Shown here piece after piece: positions 35,101 to 46,250 of a DNA stretch of 64,000 nucleotides. The DNA is taken from the NCBI GenBank assembly GCA_911728435.2, contig OU452206.1:13670297-13734296 (forward strand). The letters run 5' to 3'. The position numbers were made by a program, and so were the translations under genes. Each line of letters begins with the position of its first letter. The first letter of the stretch is position 1. The notes under the pieces are model-generated. The model was not told the origin of the DNA. It did not search any database and worked only from the letters and a program-made list of their open reading frames with translations. The DNA is from Apoderus coryli. Taxonomy: Eukaryota > Arthropoda > Insecta > Coleoptera > Attelabidae.

Positions 35101-36711
35101 ATCGGAAATACTGCATAATTTTTTACGCATTTAATTGAATATAACCTAAAATATTGAACATAAAATATTAGACCACATTGGCGTTCGAAAATAGTGTAAA
35201 ATGGAGTAAAAAATATTTTAAAAAAACGTATTTCTTAAACATAGCAGAAATATTAACTAGTTATTTATAGCTTTGATAGAATATAACCTATAAAATGTGT
35301 CATAAATAACTTACTTTCATAGGCGATCGTAAATAGTGAAAAAGGGGTCAAAATATAAAAAATATATATTTCCTAAACTTATTCGAAATATGGACTAATT
35401 TTTCATAGTTGTGATAGAATATAACCTAAAAAATGTTACCTAAAAGAATTGGTTCACACAGGCGTTCGAAAATAGTCTAAAAAAATGGTCAAAAACGAAA
35501 AAAAAATGTTTCCCAAATGTACAAGAAAATTGGCTAATTATATATAACTTTGATATAAGAGAACATACAAAATGCAGCATAAAATTTGTATTTACATAGG
35601 CGTTCGTAAATAGTAGAAAATGGGGTAAAAAATATTTAAAATGTAAAAAAAAATTATATTTAACTAGTTGAATTGGTGTTAAAAATACACGACAAAAATT
35701 AATGTACCACAGGCGTCCCTGAAAATTCTATAAAAGGGTCAGAAAAAATTTGTATCCGTGATAACTCAAAAACTACTTAACGGATTTTAACCACATTTGG
35801 TACGAAAATACTACAGGATATTTATAGGTGGTGATTAACATTGAGCGTAGTCAAGGGGTTTAAAAGAGGGTTCAAAAATTAAAGAAATCATAGTTCTTAA
35901 ACTTATCCGAAATATTGAATAATTTTTTATGCGTTTAATTAAATATAACCTAAACAATTAGACCACATTGCCATTCAAAAAAAGTGTAAAATGAGGTAAA
36001 AAGTTTAGAAAAACACGTATTTGTTGAACATAGCAGAAATATTGACTAGTTATTTATAGCTTTGATAGAATATAACCTATAAAATGTGTTATAAATATCT
36101 TGCTTTCATCGGCGTTCGTAAATAGTGTAAAAGGGGTCAAAATAAAAAAATATATACTTCCTAAACTTATTCAAAATACGGAGTAATTTTTCATAGTTGT
36201 GATAGAATATAACCTAAAATATGTTACATGAATGAACTGGTTCACACCGGCGTTCGAAGAGTGCAAAAAGGGTCAAAAACGAAAACAAAAAAAATTTCCC
36301 AAATATTACGGAAAAATTGGCTAATTAATATATAGCTTTGATATAAGATAACATACAACATGGAGGATAACAATTTTGTTTACATAGGCGTTCGTAAATA
36401 GTAGAAATTGGGGCAAAATAAATTTTATAATAAAACTGAAAAAATCAAATATTTTGCGTGCAACAACTTGGCCTAGAAGATCTGAAATATAAAATATGTA
36501 CGTATAAATAGTTCCACCAAAGAGAAGAAAAAGGAACAAAACCCGATACTTAAAAAAAAATAGCTGATGTCTAAAACAAAAAAAATATATATAAATTTTA
36601 GATAAATGAAAAAAAGGTCATAAAACTATTACTTTTACACTTAAAATATAAATATTAAAATTAAATATAAAATATGAAGAGCTATTCGCTCGAGGGCAAC
36701 CGTTTATTTTT
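32151..36711. mobile_element. Large foldback element, about 4.6 kb, with arms built of repeated units
   Basis: Left arm 32151-33942 and right arm 34825-36711 are imperfect reverse complements along their whole length; both ends carry AAATAAAC then GTTGCCCTCGAG. Each arm is itself repetitive: the block CGAACGCCTATG (or variants) occurs about eight times in the left arm (near 32391, 32602, 32738, 33041, 33160, 33297, 33436, 33580) and about nine times inverted in the right arm. Units near 32602/32738 recur about 697 bp later at 33297/33436, so there is a higher-order period. No transposase. Drosophila FB elements have the same style of repeat-built inverted arms. Confidence 0.85.
33943..34824. 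other. Unique loop between foldback arms
   Basis: About 880 bp without complement on the other side. Part of it (34330-34740) is compositionally complex and GC-richer (CTCCCTGCGGCTATTACAG, GGGGACTGCGCCACC, GACGGCCACCCCGC), unlike the AT-rich arms, and includes CAGCTG E-boxes at 34057 and 34417. It may be captured host DNA, or host intron lying between two inverted copies. No ORF of note. Confidence 0.35.
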
Positions 36712-39551
36712 TATGTTTTGAGACTGATCTATACCTACATAGATATGTTCGATGCTCGGACATAGTTAATAATAGAGCAAAAGAGCATTACATGCAATAT
36801 TTAACAACGGGGGCTAAACATCAATTTTAATGTCTAATTGTTTTAAATTAATGAAGATGGTGGTCTTCTAGAACAGATGGACAATATTTATTTATTTAGA
36901 GTTAGAGCATTTTATCCATTTGGTTCACATCAAACAGAACTATAAAAGGAATTTGTGTGCATGAATATGAATAATTTTCTGGCATAACGATCTTTGGCTA
37001 TCAGCCGTTTTCGAGAATTTCAATCCGAAAATAGGTGGTAGGTATATCACACGTAATGGTTTATACAAGCTTTCAGCGCCATAGTTTGGCACTTATTTTG
37101 CGTAAAACATTCATCTGAGAGAGTCGTTTTTTAACTACACATGGCACAGCAATTTCAACTAAATTTTTTTACCTCGTACAAAATAAAATTTACTGTACTG
37201 AGACACAAATAGATTGTCAAAAATAATAATAAAAAATTTTCAGTAACGACGAAAGAATGTTTCTGCAAAACCTACAGCGATTTTTCTTGGATAATTTGCG
37301 ACAGATTTTAGATCAAACACGTAGGCTACAAAACTGCTAAACATAAATCAAAACCTTGACGTACCTTTAAAACTATACCATTTTGAAAATAATCGCCCGC
37401 TCCATTTCTTTGCGGACACCCTGTATATAAATATGGATTTAAAGTTATTTCACTCTGGTCAGGCGCCAAACGTTCACACTGGGGATGAAACAAAAATTGT
37501 TTTTTTTTTTTGTGTCGGTTTTCTCGCTGCTGTTTCGTGATTTTTCCCACCAACGCGTTGTCCATTTTCAGAAACGTCAAATCAGCCGTATATTTTATAT
37601 GTCCTGCGGGACAATATCATCGTCAATCCTGCTGATTTGAGATAGAGCCAATCTACATTTATTTTATCGTACATGAAAAATAATATGTTGTACGAGATTT
37701 GGTTTACCAACAATATTTCAGAGATTTGCAGGAACAAAATAGTTTTTATTATTATTTAACATATACATAATAATAATATTAATTTATTTATTACCACAAT
37801 CACTCATTTATACAATGGTTCCACTGAAGCCCCAGGACTTAGGGTATAAATATAAAAAATTTCAATGCTAAGTTCTCCCCAAATACATACAACAACAATA
37901 AGGTATAGTGCTTCGAAACTTAGTTTAAAATGATGATAAAAAAACCACAACACGATATCCCTTTGTAATTTCAATACCGACCGCAGCCGTTCATAGGCTC
38001 ACGCTTTGAACTTTTCATAACAATGCCCTACGATATTTTAAAAATTCTTTATGTATTAACAATTGTTCATTTGTATAAAAGTATATGTATTTTTCCTTGC
38101 TGCTCCAACACGGCAACATATAAACCTACGCTGAAAAACACTGGTTTTCTTTTTAGAAGTTTAGACATAGATGCACACGTACCCAGTCCGTGTTCGAACA
38201 GCAAGGAACATACCTTTATAACAATTAATACTATTGTTAATACTTGTTATGCATATAAGTAGATACATTTGTAATAATATGCTTCTGATATTATAAATTA
38301 ACAACAAATTTTACTCACTTAGTCAGTGACATTTTCTATAGAACGTAAAAATTTTATAATATAAAAAGTGCGCGGTTTGCGAAACATACAAAAATAAAGA
38401 AAAGTCTTATGAAACTGCTTGCAAATAACAACATTCCCATGGAGTATGATTGGTATAGGTAAGTTTCTGCCTGTTGATAAAAAATAATCTCACCCGGAAC
38501 CAGCTATTTCCGAGTCAGACTCAGATATTGAATTTGATCAAGTTTAAGTCAGTATATTCCGTTTTTTTCTACATCAAACGTGACCAACTTAAGAATTTTT
38601 TGTTATTCTAAAAAAACTGTTTAATATAATAAAAATTAATTTCATATTTTTAAATCCATATTTCATGATAAAACTTCCCAAAAAAGAAATAAAATGAATT
38701 ATTAAAAATATAATTAACTTTGTTAATCATTTGCACAAAACTAAATTTTTTGACATGATGACTTTTTGCAATATACCCACATAAATCAATCTTCTCAAAT
38801 CCTTAATCGCCAATTTCCACCCACCTTTTCCAAAACGCTCGTCTACATCTCCACTATATTGATTTCCGCTTATAAAATAGTGTATATTCCGCTTTAAGTG
38901 CATTGTAGTAGTTTTGCGGACGGTCGTGATTCGTTACGGGCGTCCGCGGGTTCGTGGCCCCGCCTGTCGCGCCCTCTTGTATCCCATGGCAACGTGAACA
39001 GCATAAGAGCGCGACGCGCCACCGATTGACTGACAAAGATAGCATTTTGCCCCGTTCGTTGTTTCGGTGGTGTAACATGAGATGAAGGGAAAAGTTCTAT
39101 CCTCGCCACACTCATGGAATTGTAAGTGATTCGAGGAAAGGAAAATGAGAGTTAAGCACATCGTATATATTATAACGAGATGAAAAACTGATTATGTTCA
39201 ACTAAGGATGTCTCGCAGTAATATTGAGAAGTTTCCTGCCATAATAAATATAGCTACTAAGTTTCTGGAAAAATTTCCAGAATACGGATGCATTGAGTTC
39301 TATAAAAATGGGACGTTTCAAGGTATAATGTTTATTTCACAGAATATTCAATTTTACCAAGTCGATCCTTTATTTGATAAACTTGTTTTCTATTATTGTT
39401 GTTGTTTGTTTCTCACCTTGTTGCAAGTAGCTTTAAGAACTTCCTAAATTCTCGACATTATGGGGTTAACCAGGAAAGGTTTTAGTGCTTTAAACCCCCA
39501 TCATTTCCGTAAATATATTTGACTTTAAATAGAAATAACTCAAGTCTCAAC
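36712..39551. other. Intron stretch with weak features only
   Basis: 37745-37960 looks like a non-LTR 3' end on the minus strand (ATAATAATATTAATTTATTT followed by UTR-like sequence), not assignable to an ORF. 38890-39120 is GC-rich (TCCGCGGGTTCGTGGCCCCG, AGCGCGACGCGCCACC) with shadow ORFs on the minus strand; promoter-like or a conserved element. The plus-strand ORF 39208-39447 (MSRSNIEKFPAIINIATKFL...) has a donor-like AAGGTATAA near 39320 and could be a first exon of a transposase-type protein; evidence is thin. Confidence 0.3.
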
Positions 39552-40437
39552 CAGTGGCGGCTTGTGGCAGTTTAATGTGTTGAAGAATAACATAAAATAA
39601 AGTCATATACCTATTTAAGAGGTAGCTAAAATTAATAGGGATATCCCTACTTCGTCAACTGCATAAAATATAGGTTATGTTTATAAGTAGGTACCTGACC
39701 TAAGTATTGTTTTCTTAAAAACCTTAATTAAAGTGTAATTGATATCTTGAATATATTTACCTACTTCATAATAATACTAAATAAAACACATTTTATGAAA
39801 CTGTCAATCAAATTACTTACTACGTATTATGATTTGCTAACAGGTAGCATAACCACAGTATAATAAATAATACAGTATTCTGACTTTCCGCTTGCGAGCC
39901 GTCCTGCGCATATCGTCGCGCATGCCGCCATTATGGGTTAAAACGGCACAATAATCGCATTGACGTAGATAGATATCGTTCACTCCTGTGTTAAATATAT
40001 AGTTCATTGTCGGCGTGTACGAGATAATTAAATATTGTGTTTGTAATCTAATTCTGTGTTTTTGGTATAGTGTTCGTGAGAGTTAAAAGGATTTTATTTT
40101 TATTAGCGTATCTTATGATTAATACAATGAACAATCAGGGAGGACATGTGTGTGCTGCAAAAGGTTGTCCCAATAAGCGGTACACTTGCTCTAAACATTT
40201 TTTCGCTTCCCCACAGATCCTGTTAGGTGAGTAATAAGTAAAAATAAAGATGAGTACTAGATAATTTTACGTTTATAACAACTATTTGTATAACCGTAAA
40301 ATTTATATTACGAAATGGCAGTATCTAATATGTTTTTAAACTAAATGAAAGTAAAACATAAACACAAGTTGTCTCGTGGCGAGATAGCATGATAACGCAA
40401 TCAGCTAGGGGTTATACTCGTATTATTCACGCCACTG
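39552..40437 (+). mobile_element. P-superfamily-like (or hAT-like) non-autonomous DNA element with 8-bp target duplication
   Basis: Flanked by the exact 8-bp direct repeat GTCTCAAC (39544-39551 and 40438-40445). The element starts CAGTGGCGGC and ends CACGCCACTG, an inverted repeat of about 8-9 bp. It holds a THAP-like first exon (40115-40226), and THAP domains are the DNA-binding end of P-element transposases, which also make 8-bp duplications. hAT elements also give 8 bp, so the superfamily is not certain. At 886 bp, nearly all of a transposase is missing. Confidence 0.75.
40115..40226 (+). CDS. THAP-like zinc-finger first exon inside a DNA element (partial)
   Basis: ATG at 40115 opens 37 codons: MINTMNNQGGHVCAAKGC, then PNKRYTCSKHFFASPQ, ending at the strong donor TTAG|GTGAGT (40227). 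The CX4C pair followed by a short basic/aromatic stretch and SP resembles the start of a THAP domain (C2CH zinc finger), where the second half, CX2H, is normally in a later exon. No later exon is visible inside the element, so the gene is truncated. The AT-poor patch upstream (39890-39960, CTGCGCATATCGTCGCGCAT) may be its promoter. Confidence 0.45.
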
Positions 40438-40445
40438 GTCTCAAC

Positions 40446-42145
40446 AAATTTGAAAGATACTAAATTAGACTTCGTATCTACCCGTAAAAGCGTTCCTCGG
40501 GTTATACGAGCCAAACTTTGTTTTAGAGTGTTCCAAAGGAAAAAAACATATTTTCCTGGGCCAGCCCTGCTGAAGATCTGCTTGCTTTTGATGAGGTAAT
40601 AAATTCACCGGATGAGTATTTCTTCCATACTCGACCTGCTCGTAAAAATTGATAGATGCTTTTGGAATTCCTCAAATCCAGAGGCGATTGTGCTATTAAA
40701 CAGCAACTGTTGAAAACATTCATCACTTCTCTGATATATATAGGAGACGTTGTGCGAACTCCGAATATCTGTACAGCTGTCAGGGCCTACATTTTGAGGA
40801 CCTGGTCCCCATAACGTTAAATTTACCGTCTTAAAAACACAGAGCATATACGCGCATCAATATTAACCGACGTTGGTGGTACAAGCTCATTTCAAATTTT
40901 ATTTCAGAAATAGCATAATACAAAATTGTTTTAGCTTGCGGTTTGTAATAACAAAAATAATACACACACAAACTGTTGTCCTCACAAAGATATTAAAGTC
41001 CGATTGATAAACACACACTTAACACACTCTCTTTGACCGCAGCACCCCAATTAAGTAACTATAAGCAATACGCTGCAACAATACGTTAAGAGGACCTCAC
41101 ACAAATTTCAGTTCTTGGTACCCCCTGCACCCACATAATGCGTGGAATGGCGTAATAAGGTCCAAACGTTATGGAGACTGAAACTGGCGATTGTGCCCAC
41201 AACGTGCCCTAAGTCCACTCACACCCACACAGACTTCTATCGGGAAATGGTCTTAATCGTCTCAGGGGACTTCAATGGTTATCTATATCCGTCTTTATCT
41301 CAACAAATTTTTTTAGCGTGTTCACAATACTTTCCCTGTGCCGGAAAGTAAAAAAATGTTGATCGATAACTCTGGAGAGATTGCAAGTTTGTGAAAATTG
41401 TTGTGTAATAAAGTTTTAAAAGTTCTGGGTTGTGTGAAAGTGAGCAGGGATTATGGAACTTGTGTTTGATTGAGGATTGATTACTTTTGTGAGAAAAATT
41501 ATTATTTCGTTATATTTGACGTACAATCTTTAAGTATACGAGATTCACAATGAAAAGTAAAGATTTAAGTACATGATGTTATATCGAATATTTATTTTAT
41601 ATTAATAATAATAGGTATACTACCGAATATTTGAATCACATATCTTGTTGAGCCATTGTTAGCCGAAATATTCTTCCGATATGTGAAAGTAGTTAGGTTG
41701 TTATCTTAGTTTATTGGAAATAATGAACATAATACAATTATTATTATTATTATATTAGTAACGAAGTTGTTGTGTTAAATTCCTTGCGAAAACCAGAGTT
41801 TTGTTCTGACAAAATATGAAAACTCTCAGGATAAGATATTTTTGGAAATGCGAAAACTTTTGTGTATTTTCAACTGGTGGGAAATATTCCTCTTTGAATA
41901 AGAGATGTAAGGTACAGGGCGTTCCACTGATTTTTTTTAATTTAGAAACAAACATTGACCATGAAAGTTGTAGTAAATTTTTGTAATGTCGATACCGAAA
42001 AAACACTACAGGATGGTTTGGTCAAAATGCCGATTAAAACAATGTATTTTGAAATGGAAGCCGCTATATATCTTTACATCGTTAAAAATTAAAAAATGTT
42101 GCACTGGCACCTTCCAACTCAATTCACATTTTCTTCTTGTTCCAG
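40446..42145. other. No feature recognised
   Basis: Last part of the giant intron. Short ORFs on both strands (40523-40847 minus, 41142-41351 plus) carry no family motif. The polypyrimidine tract before the acceptor at 42145 is strong (TTTTCTTCTTGTTCC). Confidence 0.4.
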
Positions 42146-42339
42146 GTGAAAAACCCCACAAATGCAGCGTCTGCGGCAAAGCGTTCAGCCAGTCCTCCAA
42201 CCTGATTACACATTCCCGTAAACACACCGGCTTCAAACCATTCGCATGCGACCTTTGCGGTCGGGCATTCCAACGAAAAGTCGATTTACGTCGCCACAAA
42301 GAGACGCAACACACCGAACTACGACCAATAACCACATAG
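42146..42339 (+). CDS. sens: Senseless/Gfi-1-family factor, terminal exon with zinc fingers 5 and 6
   Basis: Acceptor CCAG at 42142-42145. It encodes [16 protein letters not shown] (finger 5), the linker HTGFKPFAC and finger 6 ([17 protein letters not shown]), ending [12 protein letters not shown] then [13 protein letters not shown] and [14 protein letters not shown] are hallmarks of the last finger of Gfi-1. The length from finger 6 to the stop matches vertebrate proteins, which also end a few residues after ETQH, so this TAG is a plausible true end. The frame beyond it is unexpectedly open (next entry). The 158-aa antisense ORF over this exon is a shadow. Confidence 0.93.
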
Positions 42340-42666
42340 TGCCATTCAGCCGGAAGTTCAGCGTCACTTCCGGTTGCAACTGTAGCATCGCCATCATTCA
42401 ATTCCAAAGAACATGTACAAACTAGTTTAGTAGGTAACAGTGAAAAGGTAATGCCGTTATTTCGGCAGCATATCGGTTTCATGGAGACCAGCTCGCCGAG
42501 TCAACATTTGACGACAGCTGGACCGAGTATTTCGGCAATGACAAACATTCCGCAAGCTGTTGTTTTAGCAAATTCTCATCAACAGAGTAGTGCAGAGACT
42601 GGTAGTGTTGTTAGAACTGAACCATCGCCTAGGTCTGTATTTTCTAACGTCTGTTGGACAAATTAG
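42340..42666 (+). CDS. Possible readthrough extension of the Senseless/Gfi-1 protein (108 codons)
   Basis: Immediately after the in-frame TAG (42337-42339) the same frame has 108 sense codons before a second TAG at 42664-42666. Composition resembles a disordered regulatory tail: rich in Ser, Thr, Ala, Val and Gln, with patches such as SASLPVATVASPSF, AVVLANSHQQSS and TEPSPRS. Stop codons are frequent in this AT-rich DNA, so such a long open frame exactly in register is unlikely by chance. Explanations: stop-codon readthrough (common in insects), a recent nonsense change that shortened the protein, a sequence error, or chance. An internal Met at 42451 is less likely as an independent start. 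Confidence 0.45.
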   Translation, partial: CHSAGSSASLPVATVASPSFNSKEHVQTSLVGNSEKVMPLFRQHIGFMETSSPSQHLTTAGPSISAMTNIPQAVVLANSHQQSSAETGSVVRTEPSPRSVFSNVCWTN

Positions 42667-45552
42667 AGTGTTAAGCGTCATATTTTTTTTAATAATACTC
42701 AAAAACATATAGGGTGAACCAAATTTAAACAGCTCCGTGATCTCATTATTACTAAAAACGAGTTAGAGAAGTTAAGCTGTAAGCCATAAGAAAAAGTCAA
42801 CTCGTTTAAAGTTTTTTTTAGTTCATACGGACTAAAACGTATTTTAGTATTTTAAAAGTCGTGGTCAGAGGATCCAAAGTGTGTTTTCAAATATATTATC
42901 AACATTTTTCTTACGGCTTACTGCTAAATCAAATCAATAGAGATACAACTTTAAAACATCCTTAAATGTTCTGTTATTGAATTTGTATTAGAATTTAATT
43001 CACTCTAAAATGTGCTGCTACTATTTAATTTTGTTCAAAATATTTAATTTTTATTTTCAATGAAATCAATCAGAGCCAATTCGTGAAAGTACTATTACGA
43101 TTTTAATTCTCGCCTAGGTGATGGTTATCTTGTGATTATTTTGAATTAGTGCAATTATTTATTTGCCATTACCAAACCTAATAAGTGCAATATATATCTA
43201 AAGTTAAACCACCAGTTATTATAAAGTTGTAGAACATTAATTATATAAAACCAGGCTCTACAAGTAGGATGCTGAGCTATACCCAAACGACCAACGTACG
43301 TTTTTAGGACGTCATTTGTATATGGAAGGGAAGATGGCGTCTAATTTATGAATTGAAAATTCTAACCAAGAAAAAAAATTTCAAACCAATGTGACCCCAT
43401 ATTTACGTACCTACTAGAGTTGCCATGCGTCCCGATATCTCGCGACTGTTACCGTTATTGACCCTCATATGAATTCTGAAAGATTTTTTTCGTGGATGTC
43501 TGTCTGTCAGGTGTGGTCATTTTGCAATGCCAATATAACTTTAAATGCACACGCGCATATAGATACAGGGTGTTTGTTTATATTTTGCACCCCATCACAG
43601 CCTAATCTGTAAAAGTTGAAAAAAAAGCTTTAAATACAAAAGTTGTAGGGTTTCTTGTCTATTACCTTCCAGTTTAGAATAAAAAAATGGAATTTCAAAT
43701 GTGGCAAAATTGCATAAATTAAATATTTTTTAAGGAATTTTTCATTCCGATTTCAAAAACATAAGGGTTGACTGTAATATCTTTAGTTGTATTTCCTATA
43801 CTCATGTTTAAATTTTACAAAACCTTACAACAAAATGTAGATAGCCATGGGTTTCATTTATTTGCAAATCTACGTAGCCTTAGATGTCATTGTTGTCCAT
43901 TTTACTGTCAAACATAGGTAGTAAATTATCTATTGTTTTATTTTTATTAGGCTGTAAGTGAGATGCAAAATATATACAAACAGTTAGTGTCTAGTTAGTT
44001 TTATGGCAGCCATTAAATCATAACCAAAATACGTGAAAAGTACTATACGTATAGTAGAGTTCAAGAAAAATGGTATTGTATTGATATATTTATTCTAATT
44101 TCTGAAAGCAGGTAAATTTGTAGCTCTGCTAGCCTGTAGCACATTTGCATCTTTTACTTGGTGATTTTCTACACAATGGGGTTAAACCAATTAGTTTATT
44201 GCAGTTGATATGCCAATACCATTTTTCGTGAACTGTACTATTATACGTAAACGTACTTAGGTACAAAAAGAAAATGACGTACCTAAAACGCACAAAAATA
44301 GTATAATGTCATTATTATGTGATCATGTTATGCTCTACGTACTTACTTATGGCATTATTATTAGTCTATCGTTTGGGTAATAACGTAAAATCAAGCATCT
44401 ACTGATCTTTTGGGAGTTTAGTTTTTTATTGTTAAGTAGGTATATTTATGTATGTTTATTTGATTAAAACAATGCAAATGTTTCAGGATTATTTTATTAC
44501 AGGCATACTATCAAAAGTAAGGAAATACTTCTTGTATATGCAATTTAAAAGAGTTTTAACCTTAACATTCGTTAAGAGAAAATTCCTATTGTTGGCGGAC
44601 AGCAGCAAATTGTTATCTTAGATATTTTAGCAACCACACACATCGGCAAAATTCTTGGACGCTCTTATGTTTTTCAAAAAGAGACATTATTATTTGAAGT
44701 CAAGAAGTTTATTACAAAGTAGGTACATTTAATTTGGTTATGTATCCAATGCAGTTTGGCTGAATTAAGGGGGTCCAAGAATTATGTCGGTGTGTGTATA
44801 TGGATTGCATTTTTCACAACATTTTCAAGATCAAAGAGGTTTCTTTAAATTCCGTCACATACAGTCTATTTTCTAATAGAAATTGGGCATTTATTTCATA
44901 ATTGACTGGTAAATTGTAAAATAGAACCCGTTAAAACTAAACAAATAGAAAGTAGAAAGGTGGAACTGGGTGGATCATACGTTACATTAACCTAAAAATA
45001 ATTTAGAAAGCAAAAAAAAAACATTGAGAATAAATCAACATTATATCAATCAAGTTAAAGGTATACATTACCTATGTAAATCGTATAATCAAAATAAAGA
45101 GGCATATAAGTGCCAAAAAAGAGAAACTTTTTTATGTAAAATTAGGTATACTGAACTTGTTTGCCGCAAGAAATTAATGTGCGTAAGGGTGCCATGAAGA
45201 TTTCAAAATAAAAAGAAAAGTGGTGTTAAGAAAATTAACGTCGTTCTTTTATGGTGAGTAAATTAAAATACAAAATTGTTCTTACATTAATTGGGTTTTA
45301 CAGAGAATGTTTCACAATTATTGAAAATTGTATTTCTCTCTCGAAATTCGGGCTCTTTATATTTTAGGCTGACGATAGTTTGACAAAATGCACAAATACA
45401 CAAAGTTAAGTTGAAATTTTACGTAGAATCCAAAACTGTAATAATGCACAATCAGTGTAATAAATCACGGTTTTGAAAATATTTTCATAAAATTAAAAAA
45501 AAAAACAAAAAAATCAAAATCATTAAAAATGTTATTTTTGATATACCCTGTA
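42667..45552. other. 3' flank of the zinc-finger gene; no gene seen
   Basis: AT-rich. It must hold the 3' UTR and polyadenylation site of the zinc-finger gene, which I cannot place. A TACAGGGTGTTTG end at 43564 and an ATACCCTGTATAG end at 45543 are stray mariner-MITE-like termini. No ORF above background. Confidence 0.4.
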
Positions 45553-46250
45553 TAGTAATAATAATAATAATAAACTTTATTAGCCATAAAACTGTACATA
45601 CAATGTAAACATTGGCAAGTCAAACAATTAATACTTAAAAACTACAACAAATCCAAAAACAAAAACACTGTCTTACATACAATTACAAGAACACATAATA
45701 GCCCATAGGCAAGAATATCATGTTTATTATCGTACATATATAAAACCAAAAATAAAAGAATTAAAAAAAAAAAGAAACATGCAATCACAATAGAGAACGT
45801 AGACCCTCGCACGATCGCATCCCAAATGACTATTCCACTAATGGGTCGCACATAGCTCAGAGAATTTCTGAAGTGTATACACAGCACCATCCGTCAGGAA
45901 GAGCTTTAGCTTATTTTTAAATGCATTTTTGATCGCCGTCGGTAACCGATTTAAATAATATTGACCCGAGTATACTGGGCTCTGTTTAAAAAACTCATGT
46001 TTAGCCCGTGGGAGATACAGGCTATTCACCCCCCGAGTATTGTGCCCGTGCAAACTACAGTTGGAACGAAACTTTTCGATATTCTGGTATATGAATGTTA
46101 ATAATTTATACAGATATATACCCGTTAATGTCAGGATCTTTTTGGTTTTAAAAGTCTCTCTACATGAAATATTGTAAGCCAAGGCATAAATGATGCGTAT
46201 TACTCTTTTTTGAAGGATGAAAACTCTTTCCAAACTCACCGTATAGTAAT
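45553..46250 (-). mobile_element. 5'-truncated non-LTR retrotransposon with (TTA)n tail
   Basis: A 133-residue minus-strand frame (45838-46239) reads LERVFILQKRVIRIIYAL, then KTKKILTLTGIYLYKLL, HGHNTRGVNSLYLPR and YYLNRLPTAIKNAFKNKLK, the conserved C-terminal module of the jockey/CR1-type RT protein (QKRVIRII is the counterpart of QRRLVRIM at 3.5 kb). The 3' UTR runs to a (TTA)n array at about 45556-45578. The open frame suggests moderate age. Confidence 0.85.

Larger units (their letters stand above)
6180..42145 (+). other. Giant intron of the Senseless/Gfi-1 gene (about 36 kb)
   Basis: Donor GTAAGT at 6180 and acceptor TTCTTGTTCCAG ending 42145 have the same phase, and joining them rebuilds the canonical TGEKP linker between fingers 4 and 5. 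The intron contains the copia element, three palindromic elements, a P-like element, hAT, Tc1 and pogo remnants and several non-LTR fragments. The other visible introns of the gene are only 66-162 bp. Most of the excess length is recognisable or suspected transposon. Confidence 0.88.

Noticed and set aside
42006..42482. 158-codon minus-strand ORF over the last zinc-finger exon
   Set aside because: Antisense shadow of the conserved finger-coding exon; no family motif.
45463..45475. TAAATCACGG, near a Gfi-1/Senseless binding consensus
   Set aside because: A single imperfect short match 3 kb downstream is expected by chance in AT-rich DNA.
43566..45552. Possible 2-kb mariner between TACAGGGTG at 43564 and ACCCTGTATAG at 45543
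   Set aside because: Only about seven bases match at the ends and no transposase sequence lies between.
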